Below are positions 43,342 to 51,920 of a stretch of 64,000 nucleotides of DNA, piece by piece. The first letter of the stretch is position 1; each line of letters starts with the position of its first letter. A model generated the notes under the pieces. That model saw only the letters and a program-made list of their open reading frames with translations, had not been told where the DNA came from and did not search any database. This DNA is from Corynebacterium pacaense (lineage in GTDB: Bacteria; Actinomycetota; Actinomycetes; Mycobacteriales; Mycobacteriaceae). The position numbers and the translations under genes were made by a program. The stretch is taken from contig NZ_LT821239.1 of NCBI RefSeq assembly GCF_900169525.1, positions 1,076,708 to 1,140,707 on the forward strand, read 5' to 3'.

Positions 43342-46104
43342 TTGGTTTCAAAGAAGGCAGCAAGTACAACAGTGGAACCCTCGGCCATTCTGGCCGCAGA
43401 TTTCGACCGCTCCCAGCTGGGCGCTAAGACCAGGGTTCACTACCTGGCCAAACAGCTCGGACTCACCTCCAGGGACCTGGTCCTCGCACTGGACTCGATC
43501 GGGTTGGTCAAGGTCGCCCAGTCCAGCCTGAGCCTGGAGGAGGCCACCAGGCTTCTCGACGCCCTCTCCGCACCCGCCGCCGATGTCGATGCACCCGCGG
43601 AACCGGTGGAGAAGATCCGCCGGCGCGTGGAGAAGAACGTGGCCAATGAGATCCACCAGATCGAGGAGAAGGTCGACCGCGAGCTGGAGGCCGCGGTGGA
43701 GCTGGTCGTCGAGGATGATGAGCCGCTCGAGGACGTCGAGCCCGAGATCACCCCGGCCCCGGAGGTGACGGTGAAGACCCCGATCTTCGTCGCCCCCACC
43801 GTCGAGGAGGATGTGGAGGAGACGGAGACCGAGGCGCCGACGGAGCGATCCCAGCGCAAGCGTCGGGGACGCCGCGGCACCGGCCGCGGCCGTGGCCCGG
43901 AGACCTCCACCGAGGCTCCCGAAGAGGCCGCCACAGAGGCGGGCGAGGAGAAGGCGGAGGCGTCGACAAGCATCGAGGAGCCGATCGGCATCAAGGGGTC
44001 CACCCGCCTCGAGGCCCAGCGCCGGCGGCGTACCGAGATGCGTGAGGAGAGCCGCAAGAAGCGCCATGTGGTCAGCCAGCAGGAGTTCATGGAACGCCGT
44101 GAGTCCATGGAACGCAGGATGGTGGTGCGCGAGCGTTCGCGGCATGATCATCAGGGTCTGGTCACCCAGGTCGGTGTGATCGAGGATGACAGGCTCGTCG
44201 AGCAGTTCGTCACCTCGGATTCGCAGATGTCCATGGTGGGCAACATCTATCTCGGTCGGGTGCAGAATGTCCTTCCGAGCATGGAGGCGGCGTTCATCGA
44301 CATCGGCAAGGGCCGCAACGGCGTGCTCTACGCCGGTGAGGTGGATTGGAAGGCGGCCGGACTCGGTGGCCGTGGGCGTCGCATCGAGCAGGCCCTGAAA
44401 TCCGGTGATCAGGTTTTGGTCCAGGTGACCAAGGATCCGGTCGGGCACAAGGGCGCACGGCTGACCACCCAGATCTCGCTGGCCGGACGCTATCTCGTCT
44501 ATGTCCCCGGGGGACGCAGTGCCGGTATTTCACGCAAGCTTCCCGGGACCGAGCGCAAGCGTCTCAAGGAGATCCTCGGACGCGTGGTGCCAGCGCACGG
44601 CGGCGCGATCATCCGCACCGCGGCGGAGGGTGTCTCGGAGGAGAACATCGCCGCGGACGTCAACCGGCTGCACACCCTGTGGGAGCAGATCCAGAAGCGT
44701 ACGGACAAGGAGAAGAACACCCGCGGCTCCACACCTGTGATCATGTATGAAGAGCCCGATATGCTGGTCAAGGTCATCCGGGACATCTTCAATGAGGATT
44801 TCCTCTCCCTGATCGTCGACGGGGACAGGGCGTGGAACACCGTTCGCGCCTACATCCAGTCGGTCGCACCCGATCTGGTCAGCCGCGTCGAGCACTTCGA
44901 CCGTGAGGCACACGGGGGAAGCGACGCCTTCGAGGCCTTCGGACTGAACAAGCAGATCGAGGAGGCACTGTCGCGGAAGGTCAATCTGCCATCGGGCGGT
45001 TCCCTGATCATCGACCGTACCGAGGCGATGACTGTCATCGACGTCAACACCGGCAGGTTCACCGGACGCGGCGGCAACCTCGAGGAGACCGTCACCCGCA
45101 ACAACATCGAGGCCGCGGAGGAGATCGTCCGCCAGATGCGGCTGCGCGATCTCGGTGGCATGATCGTGGTCGATTTCATTGACATGGTCCTGCCCGAGAA
45201 CCAGGAGCTCGTTCTCCGTCGTCTCAATGAGGCCCTGGAAAATGACCGCACCAGGCACCAGGTCTCCGAGGTGACTTCGCTGGGGTTGGTGCAGATGACA
45301 CGTAAACGCCTCGGCCCCGGTCTTCTGGAGACCTTCTCCGTCGAATGCGAGCAGTGCGGGGGACGCGGCGTGGTGGTCCAGGAGGACCCGGTGGACAACG
45401 TCGACGCCCGTGTGGAGGCCAAGGCCGAGGAGCGCAGCCGCAGGCACAAGGATCAGCCGCGGGATCCCGCGCAGCACCCGATGGTTGTCGCAATGCAGGA
45501 TCTCGTGGAGGAGCACGATCTCGACCATGAATTCGAGGAGCTCGCACGATCGGTGATCCTGGACGATGACGGGGATGTGGCGGAGGATATCGCCGCGATC
45601 GCGGCCGCCGCCGTGGATATCGCCAATGACGAGGACCCGGACGAGCCCTCCGGCTCGGACTATGTCTCCGACTATGATCAGCGTCTGGCCGAGTTTGAGG
45701 CCAACCCCCGTCGTCGGCGCGCCACACGGGGCAATTCGCGCTCCGATCACGCCCCGCAGCAGTCTCAGCCCCCGGTCGAGGAGGTTGTCGTGGAGGAGAC
45801 CCCCGTGGAGGAGGTCCCGGTGGTGGTTGCGCGCAGCAGGAACCGGCGCCGTGCGGTGCGACGCACCAGCGTGGTGGCCGCACCCCCGGTCACGCAGACC
45901 GCGGCACCCGTGGCACCCGCGACGAAGGAGCCGGCATCGGAGCATGCTTCTCGACGCCGACGCCGCCGCGTCGTCCGGGTAAATCCAGCGGAGTCCGTCA
46001 CCTCGACCGCGACGCAGCGCCCCGCGGCCGAGCGACCCGCTGAGAACCCGGGCGGGAATTCCGGTGGTCAGCAGAAGGGTCGGCGCCGCAGGAGTCGTCG
46101 CTGA
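43342..46104 (+). CDS. rne: Ribonuclease E/G
   Basis: This 920-residue endoribonuclease processes rRNA and mRNA. The N-terminal leader (about 1-280) is acidic and then Arg-rich, as in actinobacterial RNase E. The catalytic part has GRVQNVLPSMEAAFIDIG (S1 domain), the Mg-binding Asp in VIDVNTGRF and VVDFIDM, and the zinc link CEQCGG near residue 670. The C-terminal tail is disordered and rich in Arg, Pro and Glu. It starts at TTG 43342, with AGGAGT at about 43332. A TAATCT box at 43186-43191 implies a leader of about 145 bases, which could serve feedback control. Confidence 0.94.
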   Translation: MVSKKAASTTVEPSAILAADFDRSQLGAKTRVHYLAKQLGLTSRDLVLALDSIGLVKVAQSSLSLEEATRLLDALSAPAADVDAPAEPVEKIRRRVEKNVANEIHQIEEKVDRELEAAVELVVEDDEPLEDVEPEITPAPEVTVKTPIFVAPTVEEDVEETETEAPTERSQRKRRGRRGTGRGRGPETSTEAPEEAATEAGEEKAEASTSIEEPIGIKGSTRLEAQRRRRTEMREESRKKRHVVSQQEFMERRESMERRMVVRERSRHDHQGLVTQVGVIEDDRLVEQFVTSDSQMSMVGNIYLGRVQNVLPSMEAAFIDIGKGRNGVLYAGEVDWKAAGLGGRGRRIEQALKSGDQVLVQVTKDPVGHKGARLTTQISLAGRYLVYVPGGRSAGISRKLPGTERKRLKEILGRVVPAHGGAIIRTAAEGVSEENIAADVNRLHTLWEQIQKRTDKEKNTRGSTPVIMYEEPDMLVKVIRDIFNEDFLSLIVDGDRAWNTVRAYIQSVAPDLVSRVEHFDREAHGGSDAFEAFGLNKQIEEALSRKVNLPSGGSLIIDRTEAMTVIDVNTGRFTGRGGNLEETVTRNNIEAAEEIVRQMRLRDLGGMIVVDFIDMVLPENQELVLRRLNEALENDRTRHQVSEVTSLGLVQMTRKRLGPGLLETFSVECEQCGGRGVVVQEDPVDNVDARVEAKAEERSRRHKDQPRDPAQHPMVVAMQDLVEEHDLDHEFEELARSVILDDDGDVAEDIAAIAAAAVDIANDEDPDEPSGSDYVSDYDQRLAEFEANPRRRRATRGNSRSDHAPQQSQPPVEEVVVEETPVEEVPVVVARSRNRRRAVRRTSVVAAPPVTQTAAPVAPATKEPASEHASRRRRRRVVRVNPAESVTSTATQRPAAERPAENPGGNSGGQQKGRRRRSRR

Positions 46105-46111
46105 GCGCGGT

Positions 46112-46141
46112 TTGTATTCGTGCTGGCTTTAGGGGTAGTCT
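46112..46141 (+). promoter_or_regulatory. Promoter of rplU-rpmA
   Basis: TTGTAT (46112-46117) and TAGTCT (46136-46141) are 18 bases apart, a good sigma-A type pair. The leader to the rplU ATG would be about 165 bases, allowing autogenous control. Confidence 0.6.
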
Positions 46142-46313
46142 TGGACAGTCGCTGTTTTAGGCTGTGTCCGCAAAGTCCATGAGCCCTAACCTGGCGAATG
46201 TGTGCGTGACGGGGCCACTCCTGGTTTCCTGCGCCTAAAACGCAATGTAAAACATAAGTCCATTCAGGTGCGTGAAGTGCCTGAGCCGAGAATCAGATAA
46301 GGGGTAGCCCTCT

Positions 46314-46619
46314 ATGTATGCGATCGTCAAGACCGGCGGAAAGCAGTACAAGGTTGCCGAAGGTGACCTCGTTAAGGTCGAGAAGATCGAGGGTGAGCCC
46401 GGTGCATCCGTGGCTCTCACCCCGGTTCTGCTCGTCGATGGCGCCGATGTGACCACCGCCGCTGATAAGCTTGCCTCCGTCAGCGTCAACACCGAGATCG
46501 TCGAGCACACCAAGGGCCCGAAGATCAAGATCCTGAAGTACAAGAACAAGACCGGGTACAAGAAGCGTCAGGGACACCGTCAGAAGCTGACCGTCCTCAA
46601 GGTCACCGGAATCAAGTAA
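46314..46619 (+). CDS. rplU: 50S ribosomal protein L21
   Basis: This 101-residue ribosomal protein begins [18 protein letters not shown], typical of L21, and has the C-terminal KKRQGHRQ segment that binds 23S rRNA. The ATG at 46314 follows AAGGGG at 46298. It is 35 bases before rpmA, in the usual pair. The G+C content is lower and codon use is highly biased, as for ribosomal genes. Confidence 0.97.
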   Translation: MYAIVKTGGKQYKVAEGDLVKVEKIEGEPGASVALTPVLLVDGADVTTAADKLASVSVNTEIVEHTKGPKIKILKYKNKTGYKKRQGHRQKLTVLKVTGIK

Positions 46620-46654
46620 CCTTAAGTTTTTCCTTGTGAAGGAGGGAAATCCAC

Positions 46655-46921
46655 ATGGCACATAAAAAGGGTGCATCAAGCTCCAGCAACGGTCGTGATT
46701 CCGAGGCGAAGCGCCTTGGCGTGAAGCGATTCGGCGGCCAGCAGGTCAGCGCAGGCGAGATCCTCGTGCGCCAGCGCGGCACCAAGTTCCACCCGGGCGA
46801 GAATGTCGGTCGCGGTGGCGACGACACCCTGTTCGCCCTGAAGACCGGTGCGGTCGAGTTCTCCACTCGCCGCAACCGTCGTCTGGTGAACATCGTTGAG
46901 AACGAGGCCGTTGACGCCTAG
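46655..46921 (+). CDS. rpmA: 50S ribosomal protein L27
   Basis: This 88-residue protein has the L27 motif [22 protein letters not shown]. The N-terminus reaches toward the peptidyl-transferase centre, and no processable extension is seen. The ATG follows GAAGGAGG at 46637. A strong terminator ends the operon. In C. glutamicum obg directly follows; here about 13 kb intervenes. Confidence 0.97.
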   Translation: MAHKKGASSSSNGRDSEAKRLGVKRFGGQQVSAGEILVRQRGTKFHPGENVGRGGDDTLFALKTGAVEFSTRRNRRLVNIVENEAVDA

Positions 46922-46931
46922 GTCAACCTGG

Positions 46932-46960
46932 AAAGGCCCTGCTCTGTGAGCAGGGCCTTT
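46932..46960. terminator. Terminator after rpmA
   Basis: AAAGGCCCTGCTC and its complement form a perfect 13-bp stem with a TGT loop, then a T run. It lies between rpmA and the convergent gene at 46963, so it is bidirectional. Confidence 0.85.
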
Positions 46961-46962
46961 TC

Positions 46963-47577
46963 TCATGCCGGGCGCCAGTCCACGGTGTCGGGGTCAGCGC
47001 GGGAGAACCAGGCGTCGATAAGCTCGATGACCTCGTTGAGGGTGCGCACCTGCGTCGACCGGGTGGGGCCGTCGGCGCGTTCTACCAGCCAGGATTTGTC
47101 CTGGTAGAGAGTCTGGATGAAGTGTGTGTCATCCCGGGTGACACGGAGATAGGGCAGCGTGCTGTCCTTGAGGCGGAGCACCTCCATGAGCAGGTGCGGG
47201 AGGCCGAAGGCCGAAAAGCCGGGGGAGAAGACCTTCTCGGTGCGCACCACCGCATCCGTGTCCTCATCGCCGAAGACGATGATGAGATCCGCGTTCATGT
47301 CGGCAAGACCGAGACCGTACTCGATGGCGGTGTCGGTCAGCCACCCGCGGACGGTCTCCGAATCATCGTAGGAGGTGACCACGTAGAGGCAGCGATCGCC
47401 ACTGAGCTGGACATCCACCGGCACCGGGGCCGTGCGCCCGAGTCCGGCGGCAAGATCGGTCAAAAGCGGGGAGGATCTCGGTGTGGCGAAATCGATGCGC
47501 TCGGTCAGGGGGGACTTGGAGATACGCGCGTTACCCGGATCTCCGTCGGTTTCAAAGAGGATGAAATCGTAGCTCAT
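46963..47577 (-). CDS. Conserved hypothetical protein
   Basis: This 204-residue protein starts MSYDFILFETDGDPGNARI. It has no hydrophobic helix or signal peptide, and a balanced acidic composition. The beginning, with predicted beta strands alternating with loops, recalls small immunity-like proteins but I cannot name a family. It stands alone, convergent with rpmA and divergent from the tiny gene at 47642. It may mark the left end of the accessory block. Confidence 0.6.
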   Translation of the reverse strand: MSYDFILFETDGDPGNARISKSPLTERIDFATPRSSPLLTDLAAGLGRTAPVPVDVQLSGDRCLYVVTSYDDSETVRGWLTDTAIEYGLGLADMNADLIIVFGDEDTDAVVRTEKVFSPGFSAFGLPHLLMEVLRLKDSTLPYLRVTRDDTHFIQTLYQDKSWLVERADGPTRSTQVRTLNEVIELIDAWFSRADPDTVDWRPA

Positions 47578-47641
47578 GGTGAACCAGTGTAGATCCGGGT
47601 AACCTTGGTGCTTTCACAGCCCTAATCGGAAGCGGGAATAC

Positions 47642-47779
47642 ATGTCAGTGGTGGGAACAGGTCAGTTCTTCGGCTCACCCGAGGAGGAACGCGAGAAGCT
47701 CCTCCGCGAGCTGATGGAGCAGAAGCAGAGCCGGGGTGACGGGGACAGCGACGGCGGGGCCGAGGGCGAGGCCGAGTAG
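47642..47779 (+). CDS. Short acidic protein (45 residues), putative
   Basis: MSVVGTGQFFGSPEEEREKL opens a 45-residue product with an acidic Gly/Asp/Glu tail (DGDSDGGAEGEAE). The third codon position is mostly G or C, as in real genes here. GGAAGCGGGAA lies shortly before the ATG. It has no recognisable family. The gene is short, so it remains a guess. Confidence 0.4.
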   Translation: MSVVGTGQFFGSPEEEREKLLRELMEQKQSRGDGDSDGGAEGEAE

Positions 47780-47808
47780 AGGGGGAGCTCCCCGGCCCTC
47801 CAGGGTGG

Positions 47809-48720
47809 CTAGACCGTATCGGGTGCCAGCACGATGTCGAAGTGTGCCTTCGTCCAGGTTCGGTCGCCGATGTCACGACCGTCCGGGGTCGGGCTGCCCG
47901 CGGGCTGCTGTTCGAAGCTCTTGATCAGGGAATCCTTGACGCCGAAGACGGTGTCGCCGATCTCGAGCTGCGGGTCTCCCTCGACGAAGATGTGGGTGAC
48001 CAGCGCGCGGTAGCTGGCGGCGGTGACCATGAAGTGCAGATGCGCCACACGCATCGGTGATCGCCCGACGGCCCGGAGCATTTCACCGACGGGACCGTCG
48101 TAGGGGATGGGGTAGGGGACCGGGGTCACACCCCAGAAGCGGTACCGTCCCTCCGCATCGGAGTACAGGTGGGCGCGCCCGGCCATACGACCGTCGTCAT
48201 ACTGGACATCGTAGAGACCGTCCTCGTCGCATTCCCACACTTCAATGCGGGCATTGGGAACCGGGACGCCGTCGGTGTCTGTGACCGTTCCCTCCACCCA
48301 GGCCGGTTCACCGACCGCGCCGAAGGTGATGTCGCCGCCGAGTGGCACCTCGGGGGCGTCATCGAGGAAGAAGGGTCCGAAGACCGTCGCCTCGGTGGCA
48401 TCCTTGTAGGCCTCGTTGTTGACCGCGATGGTCTGCATCGAGGCTCCGAGTGTATCGGACAGGAGAACAAACTCCTGGCGCTTGTCATCGGTGATGTGTC
48501 CGACGCGGGTCAGGAACTCGATCGCCGAGCCCCATTCCTCCTCCGTCAGGCGGACATCCCGGATGAAATCGTGGAGGTGGACCACCAGTGACTGCATGAT
48601 CTGCTTCAGACGGGGGTCCTCACAGTTGTCGAAGGACTCCACCACCCGTTTGACCAGGTCCTCCTCGACCCTGTGCTGCTGGGCGGTGATGTCCCGGGTA
48701 TCCGGTGTCGACTGTGTCAT
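47809..48720 (-). CDS. Intradiol ring-cleavage dioxygenase, probably hydroxyquinol 1,2-dioxygenase
   Basis: This 303-residue Fe(III) enzyme opens 1,2-diphenols between the hydroxyls. Likely ligands are Tyr in [10 protein letters not shown], Tyr in the [10 protein letters not shown] region, and the HLH of VAHLHFMV. An N-terminal helical domain (about 1-100) forms the dimer linker. The neighbouring maleylacetate reductase indicates that hydroxyquinol, rather than catechol, is the substrate. I recall C. glutamicum NCgl2951 and NCgl1113 as close equivalents. ATG 48720 is supported by AAAGG upstream. The reductase lies 59 bases upstream in the same direction. Confidence 0.85.
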   Translation of the reverse strand: MTQSTPDTRDITAQQHRVEEDLVKRVVESFDNCEDPRLKQIMQSLVVHLHDFIRDVRLTEEEWGSAIEFLTRVGHITDDKRQEFVLLSDTLGASMQTIAVNNEAYKDATEATVFGPFFLDDAPEVPLGGDITFGAVGEPAWVEGTVTDTDGVPVPNARIEVWECDEDGLYDVQYDDGRMAGRAHLYSDAEGRYRFWGVTPVPYPIPYDGPVGEMLRAVGRSPMRVAHLHFMVTAASYRALVTHIFVEGDPQLEIGDTVFGVKDSLIKSFEQQPAGSPTPDGRDIGDRTWTKAHFDIVLAPDTV

Positions 48721-48779
48721 TTCTACCTTTCCTTGAAGTACCGGGGTCACGTCAGTGCCCGGGGTGTGTGGGGGTGTGT

Positions 48780-49856
48780 CTACCCAAGCGTTGCGGGGTC
48801 GTCTCCATTGAGCGCCGCGGTGAGCAGTGCGGTGATGTTCTCGGCGGTTACCTCCCGCGGATTGTTCGCGGGGACCTTCTCCAGAATGATCTCCGCGGCC
48901 TCCTCGATGTTCTCGGGGCGGAATCCGTAGTCGCTGAGCTTCTTCGGGGCGTCCAGCCTCCGCCGGAGGTTCTGCAGCCCCTCCAGGGCGGTGTCCGAAC
49001 CGAACGCCGCCGCGATGCGTTCCTCGGCCTCCGGTGCTTCGGGGGAGTTGAATGCCAGCACGTAGGGGAGGATGGTCGCATGCGTCTGGGCGTGGGGCAG
49101 GTCGAATGTCCCACCCAGTACGTGGCAGATCTTGTGGTGCAGCCCCGAGCCCGCGGAGGCGAAGGCAACCGCGGAAAGATAGGCGCCGTAGAGAGCCTGG
49201 TCACGGCCGCTCCGGCTCTGGGAATCCTCGAAAATCTGCGGAAGTCCGGCTGCAAGGGCCCTGATTCCCTCCGCGGCCAGTGCGGAGTTGATCGGGTCGG
49301 TGTTCGGCGCCCACATGGAATCGATGCAGTGGGCAAGGCCGTTGAGTCCGGAGGCCACCGACATGTCCACCGGTAGTGAGAGTGTGAGTTCCGAGTCGTA
49401 GATGACGGTCTGCGGAAGGACCCGGGGATCGACTCCGGTGGTTTTTCGGCTGGCCTCGGTCAGACCCCAGACATTGGTTGCCTCGGAACCCGCGTAGGTG
49501 GTCGGGACCGCTATGATCGGGATCCCGGTGGTCAGTGCGATCGCCTTGGCCAGCCCGGTGGTGGATCCGCCGCCGATGCACACGAGCAGGTCGATGCCCC
49601 CGGCCTCCGCGATCTCACGTGCCCTGTTCGCCGACTCGATCGGCACGTGCATGACCACATCGGAGTGCCACACCGCGACGTCGATCCGCGCCGCCACCTT
49701 TCGCGCGATCGCCTCCTCCCGCTCACCGGCGATGACCATGACCTTCTGCGCGCCGCGATCGCTCACCTCCTGGGCGAGAAAGGCCGGTGACTGGCCGAAG
49801 CCGAATAGGACCTTCTGTCCAAGGGTTTCGTGGGAGAAATTGAGAGTTGTCCGCAT
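48780..49856 (-). CDS. Maleylacetate reductase
   Basis: This 358-residue iron-alcohol-dehydrogenase-like enzyme reduces maleylacetate to 3-oxoadipate with NAD(P)H. It has the nucleotide-binding [13 protein letters not shown] and [11 protein letters not shown], and the His-rich [24 protein letters not shown]. The ATG at 49856 begins [13 protein letters not shown]; the frame to 50060 runs into the transporter. The dioxygenase gene follows after 59 bases, and the IolT-like porter precedes it. PcaI, PcaJ and PcaF (24566-27970) would finish the route. Confidence 0.88.
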   Translation of the reverse strand: MRTTLNFSHETLGQKVLFGFGQSPAFLAQEVSDRGAQKVMVIAGEREEAIARKVAARIDVAVWHSDVVMHVPIESANRAREIAEAGGIDLLVCIGGGSTTGLAKAIALTTGIPIIAVPTTYAGSEATNVWGLTEASRKTTGVDPRVLPQTVIYDSELTLSLPVDMSVASGLNGLAHCIDSMWAPNTDPINSALAAEGIRALAAGLPQIFEDSQSRSGRDQALYGAYLSAVAFASAGSGLHHKICHVLGGTFDLPHAQTHATILPYVLAFNSPEAPEAEERIAAAFGSDTALEGLQNLRRRLDAPKKLSDYGFRPENIEEAAEIILEKVPANNPREVTAENITALLTAALNGDDPATLG

Positions 49857-49944
49857 AATGTCCTTCTTCTCGGAGTTTCTGTCCCCGGTAGTCGAGCCCC
49901 GGGGGATTTTCGGTTGTTGCCATTCGCCGATTGTATTGTCGCGT

Positions 49945-51423
49945 CTATGCTCGCGACCGGTTGAAGATCTCCCCGCTGAAGATTCCCTCCTCGAGGTCCT
50001 CCAGGGAGCGGCCGCGGGTCTCGGGGACCATGGTGGCCACGAAGGCGAGAGCCACCACACCGACCACGGCGAAGATGATGAAGGTGGAGGTGATTCCCAC
50101 CCCGGAGACGAGGGAGGGGAAGGTCAGCGCCAGGATTCCGTTGGCCGTCCAGCCGAAGAACACCGAGACGCCGATTCCGGTGCCGCGCAGCTGCTGGGGG
50201 AAGACCTCCGCAAGCCACACCCACACCGCGACATTGAGGAAGCTCTGCATTGACAATACGAAGCCGATGACGAGCACCAGGATCACGTAGGGCCGCAGGG
50301 CGTTGCCCTCGGGCAGCACCGAGGCGAAGATCGCGATGAGCACATGGAAGGTGGTGGTCAGGGACAGGCCCGCGACGAAGGTGATCCGTCGGTCCAGACG
50401 GTCCATGTTGCGCAGGGCGAACAGCCCGCCGAGAACCGCGACGACACCGAAGGCGATGTTGGCGATCACGGACTGCTCCTCGCTCATTCCCGATTCCTCG
50501 AGAACACGGACACCGTAGTACATGATGGCGTTGATGCCGGTGAGCTGCTGGGCCACGGCAACGCCGGTACCGATGAGAATGATCCGGACCAGCCACTTGC
50601 TGGAGATGATCTCCTTGAGGGTGAAGCGGTTCTTCTTGGCGCCGGCGTGGTCGACGGCGGATTCCTGGATCTCGAGGAGCTCGGAGTGTGCCCGCTCCTC
50701 GGTGCGCACCGTCCTCAGGATGTCCAGGGCCTCATCCTCACGGTGGTTGTTGACCAGCCAACGCGGGGATTCCGGCATCCGCAGCATGCCGATGAACAGT
50801 GCGATCGCGGGAAGGGCACAGACCGCGAACATGATCCGCCAGAGTCCGGTGATCACCCCGTGCAGCGTGACGGCGATGATCGCGTTGATGACGAAGGCGG
50901 CCAGCTGTCCGGACACGATCGCGAGCTCGTTGCGCCCGGTGATCGATCCGCGAATCTCATAGGGGGCAAGTTCCGCGAGGTAGACCGGAACCACCGTCGA
51001 TGCGCCACCGACGGCGATGCCGAGCAGGATCCGACCGAAGACCAGGAAGGAGAAGCCGAGGACATTGAACTGGCCGAGCTCACCCGCAGGGGCGGTGATG
51101 ACGAAGATGGTGCCCACGAAGAAGAGGATGGAGAGCATGATGATGGTCGGCCGACGTCCGATGGCATCGGAGATGCGGCCGGCGATGAGTGCCCCGACCG
51201 CGGCGGCGAAGACGAGGGAGCTGATGACGACTCCGAGCTGGAGCAGATCCAGGCCCATTTCGGTGGCCATATGGCCCTCGGCACCGTTGGTCACACCGGT
51301 GTCATAGCCGAAGAGCAGGCCACCGAGGCAGGCCACCAGCGAGATCTGGCCGAGGCGTCGACTCTGCTTCTTGCCCACGGGGGCCGCATTCTTGATCGTT
51401 GGGGGTGATTTGGTATCGGTCAT
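49945..51423 (-). CDS. Sugar porter (MFS), IolT-like
   Basis: This 492-residue protein has twelve hydrophobic helices, the sugar-porter motifs GGLLFGYDTGVTNGA, GRISDAIGRRPTI, and PESPRWLV, and PETRGRSLEDLEE at the end. It is close to my memory of C. glutamicum IolT1/IolT2, which import myo-inositol and glucose by proton symport, including the AELAPYEIRGSI(T)GRNEL stretch. Its place beside cyclitol dehydrogenases suggests inositol-type substrates. The start ATG 51423 follows AAAGGA; an 11-bp tandem repeat lies just upstream. It is divergent from the IclR regulator and shares a transcript direction with the reductase and dioxygenase. Confidence 0.85.
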   Translation of the reverse strand: MTDTKSPPTIKNAAPVGKKQSRRLGQISLVACLGGLLFGYDTGVTNGAEGHMATEMGLDLLQLGVVISSLVFAAAVGALIAGRISDAIGRRPTIIMLSILFFVGTIFVITAPAGELGQFNVLGFSFLVFGRILLGIAVGGASTVVPVYLAELAPYEIRGSITGRNELAIVSGQLAAFVINAIIAVTLHGVITGLWRIMFAVCALPAIALFIGMLRMPESPRWLVNNHREDEALDILRTVRTEERAHSELLEIQESAVDHAGAKKNRFTLKEIISSKWLVRIILIGTGVAVAQQLTGINAIMYYGVRVLEESGMSEEQSVIANIAFGVVAVLGGLFALRNMDRLDRRITFVAGLSLTTTFHVLIAIFASVLPEGNALRPYVILVLVIGFVLSMQSFLNVAVWVWLAEVFPQQLRGTGIGVSVFFGWTANGILALTFPSLVSGVGITSTFIIFAVVGVVALAFVATMVPETRGRSLEDLEEGIFSGEIFNRSRA

Positions 51424-51436
51424 TGTCTTTTCCTTT

Positions 51437-51458
51437 GGATTATCAGTGGATTATCAGT
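51437..51458 (-). repeat. Tandem 11-bp repeat duplicating a GATAAT -10-like box
   Basis: GGATTATCAGT is repeated twice head to tail. On the reverse strand each copy contains GATAAT, directly upstream of the porter's ribosome-binding site. It may be two overlapping promoters or a recent duplication. Confidence 0.6.
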
Positions 51459-51791
51459 GGAGGACTGGTCGGAGCATTGAATCGGGTGCGGATCCGGTGC
51501 GGGGTATCTGGATTCTGGTTTCGGTGTGGCATCCAACGCTGGTGGTGCAGGTGCCTGCCGTAGATGTTGTGATCTGCAGGGTGCGAGGCGGTGAGTCTCT
51601 GGCGTTCTGGAGCTGGTTGCGCGAAATGACTCCTGCCGCGCTGTCCAATGGGCGAGCCGGTGATGGTGTGGGCTGCTGGGCGACATGTTGTGCGATGAGG
51701 CTCCAGAACTCGTGGAGTTGGATTCTCCTGAGTAGTGGCAATATCCTCACCTATCGGACAACATGTTCAAAGAGTATCATAACCTTTAGAG

Positions 51792-51815
51792 AATTAGTGG
51801 TCCACATTACTAATT
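51792..51815. promoter_or_regulatory. Candidate IclR operator upstream of the 51921 gene
   Basis: AATTAGT and ACTAATT are exact complements 10 bases apart, and the match continues partly outwards (AGAG / TTCT). It lies about 105 bases before the IclR start. Confidence 0.45.
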
Positions 51816-51920
51816 TCTTTCAAAGTAACCTGAGTCTGTCCCCATGGAAACGAGACTGACGTCTCTTCATCGCGATGGCCGGCAGGATATGGTTAAGCCC
51901 GGAAAGGGGAGCTAGCACCC

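Larger units (their letters stand above)
51424..51920. other. Long divergent regulatory region between iolT-like and IclR genes
   Basis: The 497 bases have no convincing gene. They hold the tandem repeat at 51437-51458, two inverted copies of ACATGTTGT (51683-51691 and 51758-51766), and a long AT-rich dyad at 51792-51815. A TATCAT box at about 51775 may be a -10. Spacing suggests complex control by the IclR protein. Confidence 0.5.

Noticed and set aside
47809..48720. Naming the dioxygenase catA (catechol 1,2-dioxygenase)
   Set aside because: The adjacent maleylacetate reductase fits hydroxyquinol cleavage; cis,cis-muconate genes catB and catC are absent.
51371..51859. A 162-codon frame on the + strand through the porter/IclR intergenic region
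   Set aside because: It starts inside the porter gene, has no ribosome-binding site, lacks the strong third-position bias of real genes here, and would cross the dyads and repeats.
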